A stretch of DNA of 64,000 nt, from contig OX387205.1 of NCBI GenBank assembly GCA_947561715.1, positions 1,307,001 to 1,371,000 of the forward strand, in the 5' to 3' direction. The notes beneath the pieces are model-generated. The model was not told where the DNA came from. It was given only the letters and a program-made list of their open reading frames with translations, and did not search any database. Shown in pieces: positions 57,901 through 63,377 of the stretch. Source of the stretch: Ascidia mentula. Taxonomy: Eukaryota > Chordata > Ascidiacea > Phlebobranchia > Ascidiidae. The first letter of the stretch is position 1. Every line of letters begins with the position of its first letter. The translations under genes were made by a program, and so were the position numbers.

Positions 57901-59875
57901 CAAACAATACCGTCCGTACAGCTGATGTAAAATTGATTCGGCAAACGCTTTGTATCTACGATAATTGTCAATGAACTGGGGAGCTTTTACATCAGCCAGT
58001 TGAACTAGTTTGTTTTTTTAAATAAGAATATTAGTTTTCAATTCTTATGTTTTAAGTGGGAATATTAGTTTTCATTTTTAAGATTTCTGTGTGATTTATT
58101 GAACCAAGCCCCACCAGCCCCACCAGCCCCACCAAACATCGTACTTTATAACATTAATTACTAGGTGGTAAAAATAGAACCTGGAAAGCAGTAAAATAAT
58201 AAATGAAAATGTAAAGTTTTTACTCTTAATATGGTTGCTATGGTAACTTGCCGTCTAACTGTTGCTTGTTTAAAGCAATCGCTGGGATCGTGGTTGCCAT
58301 CGTTCTCGTCATCTTGATCGGAGGCGTCGCTTACTACACAATACGATCACAGAAAGGGTAAGAGAGGGTTAACAACAGGGTTAACATGCGTGTGGGTATG
58401 TTTTTTAACATGCGTGTGGGCCGACAAAGGCCTCGTGTTGAAGTTTTGTTCTGGTTGGGTTGAAATAGTGAAAATGAACTCTAAATCGATCTAGAATTTA
58501 GATTTTACCGTTCATATTTCCCCAAAATTTTACCGTCCTTATATATTGCAGGAATTTAATTCTCCCTAAAAATCAAAGGCAAAATGTTTTAAACATGAAA
58601 TCATTTATTATCAATATTGAGTATATAGGTTTCCATATTAACATTGTGAATAGCACGCTTGTATCTTGCCTTGTATTCTACAGAAATCCGAAGAGTTGTT
58701 GTCCGACTATTTCCATGCCTTCGTACAACTTCGGTGGAACTTCTTCGGCTGCGAATGCATTCGACAACCCGGTGTCATACAACAAAACCACGGACGGTGA
58801 ATTCTCCGAACCAACACCTGGGAACGAATACCAGATGGATGAAGTAAGTGACGCGAAAAGTAGACTCGTTTTAAAGTTAAAAGCCAGTTAATCCAGTGTC
58901 CCTTAACCCGATGGATGTAAAGAGTTCATTAAACATTTATTTATTGATGTCGATTTTGTGTCCAATAACATTGGTTGTCCTCCGGCCATGTCGTCTTTGT
59001 TTGTTAAACTTGTCCGTATTTTTGATAATTTGCAATCTTTGGATTCGCCTCTAAATTAAGGCCTCACAGTTTTTCAGAAAATGCAGTGTACAGCATTTAG
59101 GGAACAAAATGACGCAAACTTTAGTAGGGTGAACGCAACCAAGAAATATTTGAGAAGCACTGAGTTGCAAACCATACCCGAAACTAATTGCATTCAGTTT
59201 GTGAAGTTGTTGATTTATGTCATGAATAGACACGTGCGTATACGGGCAATGTTAAAGTAATGGTGTTAAAATGTTCCGTGCTTTGTAACTATTCCATTTA
59301 AGGCACGTTTTCTGATACGTAGTTTGTTTTATAGGGTGAAGGAAGAGATTCGTTTCCCAACCCCCTCTACAGCTCCATCGTAAGTTATTTTTCGATGAGA
59401 TCTAAGCCAACTTTTTTCACATAATCACTCCTGTAACATCTGTGGTTAATATGAAGAAAGTAACGTCAATTATCCAAAACTTAAAAGTCGTAATTGTTTA
59501 TTTTCGCAACCACTTTTTACGCATGGAAAAGGCTTGTTATCATGCACGTCGGTATAAATTCCAAAACCGTATTTTGGCCACACCGGGATTCGAACCCAAA
59601 CCACAAATCTCTCAAAGGTTCTTCTTAGCATTTTAACGCCTCACCCATGTTCCCAATCGCCCGCCTGGTTTATTTATTTTGTAGTGCATGTGCGTCACCA
59701 CGTGTTTACATTTATGTTGCAGAGAAAACCGAAAGGTGGCGGTAACGATCCGACCCCCGAAACACCTGACTTGCAAGCGATGAAAGCAGGTTACAGCAAC
59801 CCTAGTTACAAAGGTCACCGCAGTGGTGACGGAGCAGACTTGGTAGATAACGACTTCAACGATTCCAATGCCTAA
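6529..59875 (+). CDS. LRP2: Giant LDL receptor-related protein, LRP2/megalin-like, 5'-partial, 95 exons
   Basis: Type I membrane endocytic receptor; the family takes up many ligands at the cell surface and recycles through endosomes. I joined 95 exons by GT-AG sites; every phase fits and 4,384 residues plus TAA result. Ectodomain order: LA x2 (rest upstream), EGF x2, propeller 1, EGF, propeller 2, EGF, LA x8, EGF x2, propellers 3-6 with EGFs, LA x10, EGF x2, propeller 7, EGF, LA x11, EGF x2, propeller 8, EGF, transmembrane helix, tail of about 120 residues. The 8-10-11 LA clusters and eight propellers are the LRP1/LRP2 plan. The stretch THRPFDIHV in propeller 7 and CFDSPR upstream resemble, from memory, vertebrate megalin more than LRP1. 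The first exon starts with two bases of a split codon, so the 5' end lies beyond the tRNA array. LRP1 remains the alternative. Confidence 0.9.
7031..7081. repeat. Half-copy of the intron-48 hairpin family
   Basis: gccagtctcttatactcagaattatgag followed by gtgagttgtgttcct matches one end and flank of the element at 33631-33783. Confidence 0.7.
7485..8461 (+). CDS. LRP2: LRP2 exons 3-4: EGF-like pair before propeller 1
   Basis: Exons 7485-7601 and 8324-8461. Exon 3 has the cysteine pattern [10 protein letters not shown]...CFCPDG...SC. Exon 4 begins DFNEC and carries [12 protein letters not shown], a calcium-binding EGF signature. Such pairs join an LA cluster to the next beta-propeller and stiffen the ectodomain. 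The intron between them contains a tRNA-Thr pair on the opposite strand. Confidence 0.88.
7748..7820 (-). tRNA. tRNA-Thr(TGT), pair A
   Basis: 73-bp cloverleaf: acceptor GCCTCTA/TGGAGGC, anticodon loop CTTGTAA (anticodon TGT), T stem CGTGA or GTGAG region intact, discriminator A. TTTT follows a few bases after the 3' end. It lies three bases downstream of tRNA-Thr(AGT). Confidence 0.97.
7824..7895 (-). tRNA. tRNA-Thr(AGT), pair A
   Basis: 72-bp cloverleaf: acceptor GGCGCCA/TGGCGCC, anticodon loop CTAGTAA (anticodon AGT), T stem CTGGG/CCCAG, discriminator T. It has no T-run after its 3' end, so transcription should continue into tRNA-Thr(TGT). Confidence 0.97.
8462..9853. other. Receptor intron 4, 1.4 kb, no gene seen
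   Basis: Holds the repeat fragment at 8787-8900 and a segment near 9700 (ggtctttgtcggccataaac) that recurs near 48976. No open frame with recognisable domains on either strand. Confidence 0.75.
8787..8900. repeat. Repeat fragment in intron 4, also at 46136-46225
   Basis: ctaatttggatcagttcgaa then ccaagatcccctagcaggga corresponds to ctaatttgaatcagttcgca and ccaaggtaccctggcaggct at 46136. Both continue to a ttacatagaaatacac-like end. Confidence 0.65.
9854..12151 (+). CDS. LRP2: LRP2 exons 5-9: YWTD beta-propeller 1
   Basis: Exons 9854-10023, 10354-10444, 10777-10909, 11375-11575 and 11946-12151. Blade motifs in order: [55 protein letters not shown] and a closing YHPLRQPQ. In the LDL-receptor family these six-bladed propellers drive ligand release at endosomal pH. 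A lone antisense tRNA-Trp lies in the intron before exon 7. The exon 7 donor (gttcgt) is non-canonical after the GT, but it is the one that keeps the frame into exon 8. Confidence 0.87.
10641..10712 (-). tRNA. Solitary tRNA-Trp(CCA) in receptor intron 6
   Basis: Identical to the array consensus over all 72 bases, followed by a five-T run. The few flanking bases (gcacacttcacctgg) still resemble an array spacer, so this is probably a unit that moved about 4 kb from the array. It is antisense to the receptor, 64 bp before exon 7. Confidence 0.97.
12614..12754 (+). CDS. LRP2: LRP2 exon 10: EGF-like domain after propeller 1
   Basis: Encodes [16 protein letters not shown]...[11 protein letters not shown]...KKCE, the NPC-x-NGGC-x-H-L-C class that caps a YWTD propeller in this family. 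Confidence 0.9.
13184..13368. mobile_element. MITE-like inverted repeat in intron 10
   Basis: Arms pair over roughly 80 bp: ggtgtgtacacgcactg at the left mirrors cagtgcgtgtacacacc at the right, as do gcactgtgctagc and gctagcacagtgc-type inner parts. The word aggtctcatcagtgcagc recurs in other introns, so this belongs to a dispersed hairpin family. Confidence 0.8.
13450..16091 (+). CDS. LRP2: LRP2 exons 11-15: YWTD beta-propeller 2
   Basis: Exons 13450-13653, 14310-14514, 14995-15120, 15511-15648 and 15956-16091. Motifs: [48 protein letters not shown] and [16 protein letters not shown]. The acceptor of exon 15 was placed at 15955 because only that choice restores a blade (YIYWSD) across the junction; acceptors a little further right would delete it. 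The intron before exon 12 contains a 31-bp minisatellite, and the one before exon 11 a hairpin element. Confidence 0.85.
13993..14255. repeat. 31-bp minisatellite in intron 11, about 8.4 copies
   Basis: The unit tattcggattcggtcaaata followed by ttgactgtagg repeats head to tail with a few substitutions (tta for tca, ggcc for ggtc). It ends about 55 bp before exon 12. Confidence 0.93.
15742..15870 (+). repeat. Dispersed repeat R1 in intron 14
   Basis: Starts atgcctgggctgcgaagcct and continues through ctcgatacg.cggctgtgatc and cgcagtggggcaatcctgcc. Other copies are at 21293-21432, 55286-55392 and, inverted, 47484-47623. Confidence 0.75.
16150..16874 (+). CDS. LRP2: LRP2 exons 16-17: EGF-like domain and start of LA cluster II
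   Basis: Exons 16150-16225 and 16765-16874. Together they encode [19 protein letters not shown] then [20 protein letters not shown] and CRP, an EGF-like domain interrupted by an intron. Exon 17 continues through a proline-rich linker (DPSSPPEPQ) to CDQYQ, the first cysteine of the next LA repeat. Exon 16 starts only 58 bp after exon 15 ends, the shortest intron in the gene. Confidence 0.85.
17393..21064 (+). CDS. LRP2: LRP2 exons 18-25: LA cluster II, eight repeats
   Basis: Exons 17393-17483, 18033-18153, 18296-18402, 18816-18935, 19284-19406, 19746-19877, 20458-20574 and 20921-21064, about one LA repeat per exon. Calcium motifs include [45 protein letters not shown] and DDCGDNSDE. The fourth repeat has DCFGGEDE, losing an aspartate of the usual D-x-S-D-E calcium ligand set. 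The last repeat follows a proline run ([12 protein letters not shown]). In LRP1 and LRP2 this eight-repeat cluster is a main ligand-binding site. Confidence 0.9.
17578..17600. repeat. TA microsatellite with short palindrome
   Basis: A run of TA dinucleotides, followed by actctatagactatatagagt. Confidence 0.85.
20798..20915. repeat. tRNA-derived repeat fragment in intron 24
   Basis: A B-box-like gagattcgaaccctgg is followed by ttttcttcttggtatatggg and c.tggcgcctt. A second fragment with the same downstream text is at 50218-50290, suggesting an old SINE family. Confidence 0.6.
21293..21432 (+). repeat. Dispersed repeat R1 in intron 25
   Basis: Same order of words as the copy at 15742: tgcctgggctgcgaagcctg, agctgtgatcgccaagtaag, then a diverged end. 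Confidence 0.75.
21498..22218 (+). CDS. LRP2: LRP2 exons 26-27: EGF-like pair before propeller 3
   Basis: Exons 21498-21617 and 22096-22218. The first reads [20 protein letters not shown] then CWCDGVGY. The second is a calcium-binding EGF with DIDEC and [12 protein letters not shown] 250-bp inverted repeat lies in the intron between them. Confidence 0.9.
21736..21988. mobile_element. MITE-like inverted repeat in intron 26
   Basis: Left arm gaaaatagtgcttgct... and right arm ...gcaagcactattttc are reverse complements, with inner pairing of ttgctggatattt and aaatatccagcaa. A T-rich loop of about 90 bp separates them. No coding capacity. Confidence 0.8.
22387..24504 (+). CDS. LRP2: LRP2 exons 28-31: YWTD beta-propeller 3
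   Basis: Exons 22387-22586, 23242-23426, 23776-24004 and 24324-24504. Motifs: [96 protein letters not shown] and ALNPVRQPN. This is one of the least diverged propellers in the gene. Confidence 0.92.
23064..23180. mobile_element. Short inverted-repeat element in intron 28
   Basis: Left arm tgtattacttgc..cactgttttgaacagac pairs with right arm gtctgttcaaaacagtg..caagtaataca. The loop is about 35 bp. Confidence 0.78.
24835..24968 (+). CDS. LRP2: LRP2 exon 32: EGF-like domain after propeller 3
   Basis: Encodes [20 protein letters not shown]...[11 protein letters not shown]...VTC, the propeller-capping EGF type. It reads straight into propeller 4 at phase 0. Confidence 0.88.
25520..28157 (+). CDS. 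LRP2: LRP2 exons 33-37: YWTD beta-propeller 4
   Basis: Exons 25520-25681, 26116-26252, 26590-26718, 27393-27564 and 28013-28157. Motifs: [79 protein letters not shown] and [12 protein letters not shown]. Confidence 0.88.
28830..29002 (+). CDS. LRP2: LRP2 exon 38: end of propeller 4 and EGF-like domain
   Basis: Starts [20 protein letters not shown], the last propeller strand, then encodes [20 protein letters not shown] and [10 protein letters not shown], a capping EGF. The long intron before it carries part of the dispersed hairpin family. Confidence 0.88.
29203..31851 (+). CDS. LRP2: LRP2 exons 39-44: YWTD beta-propeller 5
   Basis: Exons 29203-29329, 29745-29954, 30287-30422, 30730-30904, 31246-31362 and 31732-31851. 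Exon 39 opens [20 protein letters not shown]. Blade motifs follow: [68 protein letters not shown] and [14 protein letters not shown] glycine-rich insert ([19 protein letters not shown]) makes this propeller more irregular than its neighbours. Confidence 0.87.
31466..31703. mobile_element. MITE-like inverted repeat in intron 43
   Basis: Arms of about 60 bp: gttccgcggttagaccagag and acagtgttaagttgtccatg at the left mirror catggacaacttaacactgt and ctctggtctaaccgcggaac at the right. Loop about 110 bp. High arm identity suggests a recent insertion. Confidence 0.85.
32151..32271 (+). CDS. LRP2: LRP2 exon 45: EGF-like domain after propeller 5
   Basis: Encodes [20 protein letters not shown] then [16 protein letters not shown], a capping EGF with the NGGC-DQLC core. 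Confidence 0.9.
32458..35164 (+). CDS. LRP2: LRP2 exons 46-51: YWTD beta-propeller 6
   Basis: Exons 32458-32612, 32912-33008, 33335-33484, 34051-34210, 34607-34747 and 35039-35164. Motifs: [82 protein letters not shown] and [19 protein letters not shown] tRNA-Thr pair lies 59 bp after exon 50, and part of exon 50 has been copied downstream next to another tRNA-Thr pair. Confidence 0.88.
33631..33748. mobile_element. Near-perfect 118-bp hairpin in intron 48
   Basis: Arms of about 53 bp: tgagtataaaaagactggcc, then cattgatattaacattgtca, mirrored by tgacagtgttaatatcaata and ggccagtctttttacactca, with a loop of about 10 bp. The right end and flank also occur at 7031-7081, so this is a repeat family rather than a unique gene. 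A transcript would form a long stem. Confidence 0.82.
34807..34879 (-). tRNA. tRNA-Thr(TGT), pair B
   Basis: Same tRNA as in pair A except one base in the D-arm region (plus strand gccatagag rather than gctatagag) and discriminator T. TTTT follows the 3' end. Confidence 0.96.
34883..34954 (-). tRNA. tRNA-Thr(AGT), pair B
   Basis: Identical to the pair A gene, three bases upstream of tRNA-Thr(TGT), with no terminator between. It lies in the intron after exon 50. Confidence 0.97.
35165..36124. other. Receptor intron 51, 0.96 kb, no gene seen
   Basis: AT-rich, with poly-T stretches near 35400 and 35920-36000. No further feature recognised. Confidence 0.75.
36125..36245 (+). CDS. LRP2: LRP2 exon 52: EGF-like domain after propeller 6
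   Basis: With the end of exon 51 (GYDPCDR) it encodes [20 protein letters not shown] then CPEDG...NNKDCILD, a capping EGF split by an intron inside its first cysteine loop. Confidence 0.87.
36281..36345 (+). pseudogene. Copied fragment of LRP2 exon 50 beside tRNA-Thr pair C
   Basis: The text atcctttttcgattgg...tttgttcactggacagattgg...gttcacaggtacgtg repeats the second half of exon 50 and its donor (34678-34752), with a deletion inside. A shorter echo (tatacaggtacatgc) precedes pair D. It would not keep the frame and is not needed by the exon chain. Confidence 0.75.
36390..36462 (-). tRNA. tRNA-Thr(TGT), pair C
   Basis: Intact cloverleaf with anticodon TGT; five T follow the 3' end. It sits about 50 bp from a copied fragment of exon 50. 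Confidence 0.96.
36466..36537 (-). tRNA. Diverged tRNA-Thr in pair C, anticodon AGT changed to TGT
   Basis: It occupies the AGT slot, but the anticodon loop is CTTGTGA: A34 became T and A37 became G, so the anticodon is TGT. The 5' side of the T stem reads GCGGG against CCCAG (two mismatches), and the D stem has C to G. It could be a decaying copy or an isoacceptor switch in progress; the stem damage favours decay. Confidence 0.8.
37049..42086 (+). CDS. LRP2: LRP2 exons 53-61: LA cluster III, ten repeats, plus start of an EGF pair
   Basis: Exons 37049-37175, 37689-37805, 38205-38353, 38828-38927, 39481-39674, 40139-40260, 40464-40607, 41191-41366 and 41874-42086. Ten LA repeats can be counted; several are split by introns. 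Calcium motifs include [36 protein letters not shown] and SDCDDETDE. Repeat 3 ([10 protein letters not shown]) has an insertion in the acidic motif and repeat 5 (DCLSGNDE) lacks one aspartate. Exon 61 runs on into [16 protein letters not shown], an EGF that ends in exon 62. Ten repeats match cluster III of LRP1 and LRP2. Confidence 0.9.
37369..37441 (-). tRNA. tRNA-Thr(TGT), pair D
   Basis: Intact cloverleaf, anticodon TGT, TTTT after the 3' end. Flanks on both sides match pair C. Confidence 0.96.
37445..37516 (-). tRNA. tRNA-Thr(AGT), pair D
   Basis: Identical to the pair A and B AGT genes; three-base gap to tRNA-Thr(TGT). Downstream flank shares cactactgttt and ccttactggtccgc with pair C. 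Confidence 0.97.
38976..39076. repeat. Dispersed hairpin family member
   Basis: gactgcagacagggccactg at the left and caatggccttctctgcagct at the right are roughly inverted. The same words occur at 12987-13060, 28760-28800, 40731-40800, 41438-41590, 45180-45260, 56150-56230 and 63150-63205. Confidence 0.7.
41438..41590. repeat. Dispersed hairpin family member
   Basis: Left part gctgcagacagggcaaatgt, right part gatgctgcactggtgaaacc with gtggccttgtattcagct; loosely palindromic. Lies in the intron after exon 60. Confidence 0.68.
42681..45859 (+). CDS. LRP2: LRP2 exons 62-68: calcium-binding EGF and YWTD beta-propeller 7
   Basis: Exons 42681-42879, 43088-43180, 43697-43844, 44381-44520, 44839-45012, 45464-45596 and 45760-45859. 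Exon 62 finishes one EGF, encodes a second ([12 protein letters not shown]...[12 protein letters not shown]) and starts the propeller at PYLVFSNR. Motifs: [86 protein letters not shown] and [15 protein letters not shown]. This propeller gives the clearest megalin resemblance. Exon 62 ends at 42879 because that donor joins FSNR to YYIR in frame. Confidence 0.92.
46338..46464 (+). CDS. LRP2: LRP2 exon 69: EGF-like domain after propeller 7
   Basis: Encodes [20 protein letters not shown] then [14 protein letters not shown] tail of about a dozen residues ([10 protein letters not shown]) leads to the first LA repeat of cluster IV. Confidence 0.88.
46706..51697 (+). CDS. LRP2: LRP2 exons 70-81: LA cluster IV, eleven repeats
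   Basis: Exons 46706-46830, 47217-47333, 47709-47829, 48119-48240, 48409-48460, 49047-49136, 49610-49756, 50109-50200, 50324-50495, 50865-50926, 51228-51402 and 51597-51697. Eleven LA repeats can be counted, as in cluster IV of LRP1 and LRP2. From exon 74 onward most repeats are split after their third cysteine, giving short exons of 52, 90, 92 and 62 bp. Calcium motifs include [36 protein letters not shown] and DDCYDNSDE. The tenth repeat has a six-residue insertion ([15 protein letters not shown]). Confidence 0.9.
47484..47623 (-). repeat. Dispersed repeat R1, inverted, in intron 71
   Basis: Minus strand reads gcctgtaaacctgatctcga then tagctgtaatcgccaagcaa and cctgcgcagtggggagatct, matching R1. 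Confidence 0.72.
50218..50290. repeat. tRNA-derived repeat fragment in intron 77
   Basis: Contains atcctggtctcgaatctcga then ttttcttcttggtatatggg and tcaggcgctta, parallel to 20798-20915. It abuts the exon 78 acceptor region. Confidence 0.6.
52074..52199. repeat. Direct repeat, left copy (before exon 82)
   Basis: From gggacatttaaaaaaaacaa through taaagttcaatacctaaact to tacacgcttctttcaaggga; pairs with 53656-53785. Confidence 0.88.
52237..52871 (+). CDS. LRP2: LRP2 exons 82-83: EGF-like pair before propeller 8
   Basis: Exons 52237-52355 and 52715-52871. Exon 82 encodes [20 protein letters not shown] then [12 protein letters not shown]. Exon 83 is a calcium-binding EGF ([20 protein letters not shown] then [11 protein letters not shown]). 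Nearly identical direct repeats of about 130 bp flank this exon group. Confidence 0.9.
53334..56425 (+). CDS. LRP2: LRP2 exons 84-89: YWTD beta-propeller 8
   Basis: Exons 53334-53504, 53984-54128, 54641-54766, 55097-55234, 55707-55789 and 56246-56425. Motifs: [80 protein letters not shown] and [20 protein letters not shown]. The exon 87 acceptor is at 55096; an acceptor-like site at 55074 would shift the frame. The exon 89 acceptor is about 20 bp from the end of a dispersed repeat. Confidence 0.86.
53656..53785. repeat. Direct repeat, right copy (after exon 84)
   Basis: Second copy of the 52074-52199 repeat with a few indels. The two copies bracket exons 82 to 84. Confidence 0.88.
56150..56230. 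repeat. Dispersed hairpin family member next to exon 89
   Basis: Contains gttgtctgttagtcgctgca and ctgatgaaacc...gtcgaaacagaggccatctg. The repeat ends about 15 bp before the exon 89 acceptor. Confidence 0.68.
56959..57652 (+). CDS. LRP2: LRP2 exons 90-91: juxtamembrane EGF-like domains
   Basis: Exons 56959-57190 and 57564-57652. The first EGF is [20 protein letters not shown] then [13 protein letters not shown]...SQC. The second is [20 protein letters not shown] then [11 protein letters not shown], a laminin-type EGF closing the ectodomain. A glycine/serine/asparagine linker ([15 protein letters not shown]) follows. I see no furin site of the LRP1 kind. Confidence 0.88.
57326..57398 (-). pseudogene. 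tRNA-like element, degenerate cloverleaf
   Basis: On the minus strand: acceptor-like GCTCCTG/TGGAAGC, TA, D stem GCTC/GAGC, a stem with loop CTGGTTA (apparent anticodon GGT) and GAGTTCAAACC as B box. One extra base separates the D and anticodon stems, and the T stem lacks a base. The core resembles a lysine-type tRNA more than the threonine genes here. A tRNA-derived repeat or dead tRNA is likeliest. Confidence 0.6.
58108..58134. repeat. Three direct repeats of gccccacca
   Basis: Short C-rich tandem repeat in the intron before the transmembrane exon. Confidence 0.85.
58276..58357 (+). CDS. LRP2: LRP2 exon 92: transmembrane helix
   Basis: Encodes [20 protein letters not shown], one uninterrupted hydrophobic stretch of about 20 residues, then YTIRSQKG with basic residues on the cytoplasmic side, as expected for a type I membrane protein. 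Confidence 0.92.
58684..59875 (+). CDS. LRP2: LRP2 exons 93-95: cytoplasmic tail with NPxY endocytosis motifs, stop TAA
   Basis: Exons 58684-58843, 59335-59379 and 59723-59875. Exon 93 has a CC pair just inside the membrane (NPKSCCPT), a possible palmitoylation site, and FDNPVSY, an NPxY-like motif with one extra residue. Exon 94 is 45 bp at phase 0 on both sides and carries the canonical FPNPLY. Exon 95 has YSNPSY and ends FNDSNA. NPxY motifs bind PTB-domain adaptors such as Dab2/Disabled and ARH for clathrin uptake. The tail has about 120 residues, shorter than vertebrate megalin's, and lacks an obvious C-terminal PDZ ligand. Confidence 0.9.
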
Positions 59876-62800
59876 AAACGACCGACTCGGAACCGGCAAC
59901 ACAACACAACTTTATTTCTTTATTTTTAGTTTTTTTCTCGTAATTTGTTGCTTTAAGTGAAACCAATCCAATTGCATTCCGGGCCTTTTGTTTGCAAATA
60001 CAACATCCAAGCTCAGCGTTGTGGTGCTGCTTGCCAGGATAAAATACGAGAGATATGGCGTCATAATATTGTGACGTCATATGCGTTGAAGGGCTGTCGC
60101 TGTGTTTGAAATCACAAATACTTTTCGGGCGGTGTGTTATATAACATCCGAAAGTTTATTTACATATTATGCTAAGTCACGTGTCTCGTTTGCTTCTGAC
60201 GTTAGCCTTGGTACACGTTCGGGGGATTCACCGAAAGTGAGATATGTTGCCTTGAGAACAATCCTCACTTTTGTTCGTTGATTGGTTGAACGGATTACAT
60301 TCAATTACGCCTTTCAACAGAGACGTGTTGCTATGCGGTTCTACGACAGAAATATGCTCTGTCTACGTGTAGCAGTACGAAACTGCAATATGCCAGCACA
60401 GTAAGCGACATGTTTATGTTTAAATTGTTATCAAGTCTAGACCTGAGGATTTGTGTTCGATTGTCGGGCTTTTGTCAGTCGGACAATTGCTGGGGCCGCA
60501 TTCACCATGACCGACAAAACTGGGATGGTTTGAAAGCATCGCAACAAAACGTACCAAACCATTCAATCATTTATAACTGGATCTTCTTGCACAAAGGTTG
60601 CCTCTCGCAGCTGGTGGCCGCGCTACCAATTAGGCGTCCCCGTGGAGTTGCGTCGAAACGCTTCGACGCTTAATCGCGAAAGGGAAAAAACGGCGAGGGG
60701 CGGGCTCTTCAAATCCGCCGGCGTCAAGTACTTGCTTGACCGGAGAGCTAAAGGTTTACTCAGTCCTGGTTACAAGCTTCATTTCGTTTGTGAGCGTGCG
60801 CACGTTTTGCGTGGGTGGCATGAGGGGGATTGGCGTTGATGTTACAACATTGCTAGCTGTTTTTTGTTATGTTACACTCTGAATTGTTTTGGTACAACGA
60901 TTTATTGCAGTTAAATACCATCAAAGTCAGGGTAGCCGTGTGCCATCGAGCAGCAAGAGTTCCCTAACTTGATTCAACAAACCTAACAAGGATTACCGTC
61001 CGCATTGTTTTAGTTGTAAATATGTGGTTGTTACTTTTAAGCGGTAGAAGTTGTCTGTAATGTATTTTTGCTAAGCTTAGATTTGTCACAGCAAGTGCCC
61101 CCTTGTTATGTATTAATATGAAACCAGCTGTGAGTTAAAATTGATCAGTTGGTTCGACTGGCAGAGGTTGTGGTAAATTGCGTCTTGCTCCAGTGAATAC
61201 GTTTGTGGTTTACTGTTTGCCAACTTGGGCGTTCACGTGGCCCCGATAACGAACCTAGCAGCAGCAGCAACAGATAGAACACGTTTGAAACATCTGGCTT
61301 GAGTTAATTCACATACAATTTCCACAACAGTGTTTGGCAGTTTATTTTAGATGAGCACGTACGCTTGTTTTGATCGCACTTCAGTCGGTCGTTTACTCGT
61401 ATGTCACCAGCCCAGTAGAAAGCGTTGGATGTTAATCATCAACTGGAACCTTTTCTCTGTCATAGATTCGGTAAACAGAGCGAGGCCTTTATGTGAGAGC
61501 AGAGTGAAAAGATCGCCGTGTTTTTGTGAGCTTCGTAGTCTCAACGTCGTCGCCATGAATAAAAACCCACTGCGTTGGACAATGGAGTGCACCAGGTCGA
61601 ATTCTGGGCCCAAAGGTCCACGTTTGTTTAGATGTGTAATTGCTGTTTCTGGTCTGTAAGGTTACACCAGTTAGCAAATGTACGCATGATTCTTGTAAAA
61701 AAAGTTGTCTAAATGCATTTTTGTTGTTGTATCGGGGGTAGCTTTTGTGCTGTTAACATTGGAGTTAAGTAAATCGTTGTTAACTACTGAGAAGATTGTT
61801 GTTTACTGCCAGGTACGAGGTATATGGTTATGGTCAGGGCAAAGTGCTCCATGTGTGCTGGTATGAAAGAATAAATATCATCTACTACATGCGATAAATG
61901 TGCTCAGGCCAATCCATTTGTATTCGATTTTATTGTGAAGCGCAGAAGAAACGGCCAAGCTGGGACATTTAAAGCTATGTCCGTTCATTAGTTCACTGTG
62001 CTTTGGAATCCACATTGTTATTCCTTTCACATTAAACCGCAAGTCGAGAGCGTGTTTCAACAAGCCTCTACAATATTTCGAGTACTCGTTACCAGCCGAA
62101 GAGATGCCGGTCTAGTAACACAGTCTTATCACAAACCAAGCATAGAGACAAGTTCAAACATGCAACCTTGCATTCAGTATGCAGAAAATGGGTCTTGGTA
62201 TCTTGGTATCATCTGATAGCGGGTGTTATTAGACGAGATAATCACCAGTAAGGCGCTTACAGTTAACCGTTGAGTGCTGTTCTGTTCTTGGGCAGCTGCA
62301 TTGTAATTCGATCTTTTGTCAGAACGGTTGTGTTTTGTGAAGGGACTGACAGAACAGACTGGCGTGTGAATATTTTATGGAGGTTGGTTCTGTCGTATGT
62401 ACACCGTATGAAAAGCTCTATATTTTTTTCCTTTGTGTCGTCGATATTCTGGAAACGAGAGAGATTGTTTGTGTCCTGTTAGCCTAATAGCTAAAGGTAT
62501 TACCGGTGTGATGCTACTTCCTGTATACGAAGTAATAGTATATATTTATTGTGCTGGCTTATTACTGCAGCACAATAACTTACAACTTGTAAGCTGCTAA
62601 ACATGCGTGGAAATAACCCGGCAGAAGCAATCAAGTCATTCTAAGCGCAGCGCAATGTTTATACAAGAGGCTCAGAAATGTTACACTCAATTGTGAAACG
62701 CTAGTTGTTCGTCTGAGCACTCAACCACAAATCCAACTCGTTCGGAAGGCAAGTGCTCGTGCTACAACATATGGTCAATGCCGTTTGTGAAGGGCGGATC

Positions 62801-63377
62801 AAAGCGACATGGTTATTTATTACTCACTAGAGCGTGAATAGTAAGCTGCGTGATGTTATGTTTGGGTTTTGACAAAAGGTTCACGTTTATAGAAGGGTTC
62901 TCGTTTTAAATTGGCATCAAGTCAATGGGCAAATCAAAGCATAATTTGTTTTAAATCGTGGAAGAGACGAGATTCACATTGCTAAACAAGCTTTTTCTTA
63001 ATAGAACGCCCTACTTTACATTTCTGTGTGAATATTGTCGCCAGGGTATCTAGTTGTATTGATTTCACTTGTTTCAGAATGTTTTACCCTGTGTATAAGT
63101 AATAGACCCAATTCAAGGCCACTATTTAACTGGCAAAATAACAGTAAGTCACCAAAGCTACACTGATGAGACCTTTTTGGTCGAAACAGTGGGCCGATAT
63201 GCACATTACTGAAAACGTGTTACACTATCTTTTCTACCTTGACTTGTTGTAAACATCATATGTCTTTACAGACCGGTTTAAACGTAAACTGCGCTTAGGT
63301 AAAGTTTTCTGGTAAATATGTAAAAAAGTTGACCCAATTTTTCATCATTCCGTCACCGAATCGTTGGATCTTAGACC
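59876..63377. other. Receptor 3' UTR/flank and upstream region of the next gene
   Basis: Starts after the receptor TAA. The first AATAAA hexamers I find downstream are at about 61558 and 61870, so the 3' UTR could be long, or a non-canonical signal may be used nearer. A more GC-rich patch lies at about 60600-60830. Only short open frames without recognisable domains are present; a dispersed hairpin repeat is at 63150-63205. Confidence 0.6.
63150..63205. repeat. Dispersed hairpin family member upstream of the last gene
   Basis: ctacactgatgagacctttt then ggtcgaaacagtgggccgat matches the family words seen in the receptor introns. Confidence 0.65.

Noticed and set aside
60410..60839. Possible small genes in the receptor 3' flank, in a GC-richer patch.
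   Set aside because: Frames of 65-87 residues without recognisable domains or supporting signals; chance frames in GC-richer DNA are likelier.
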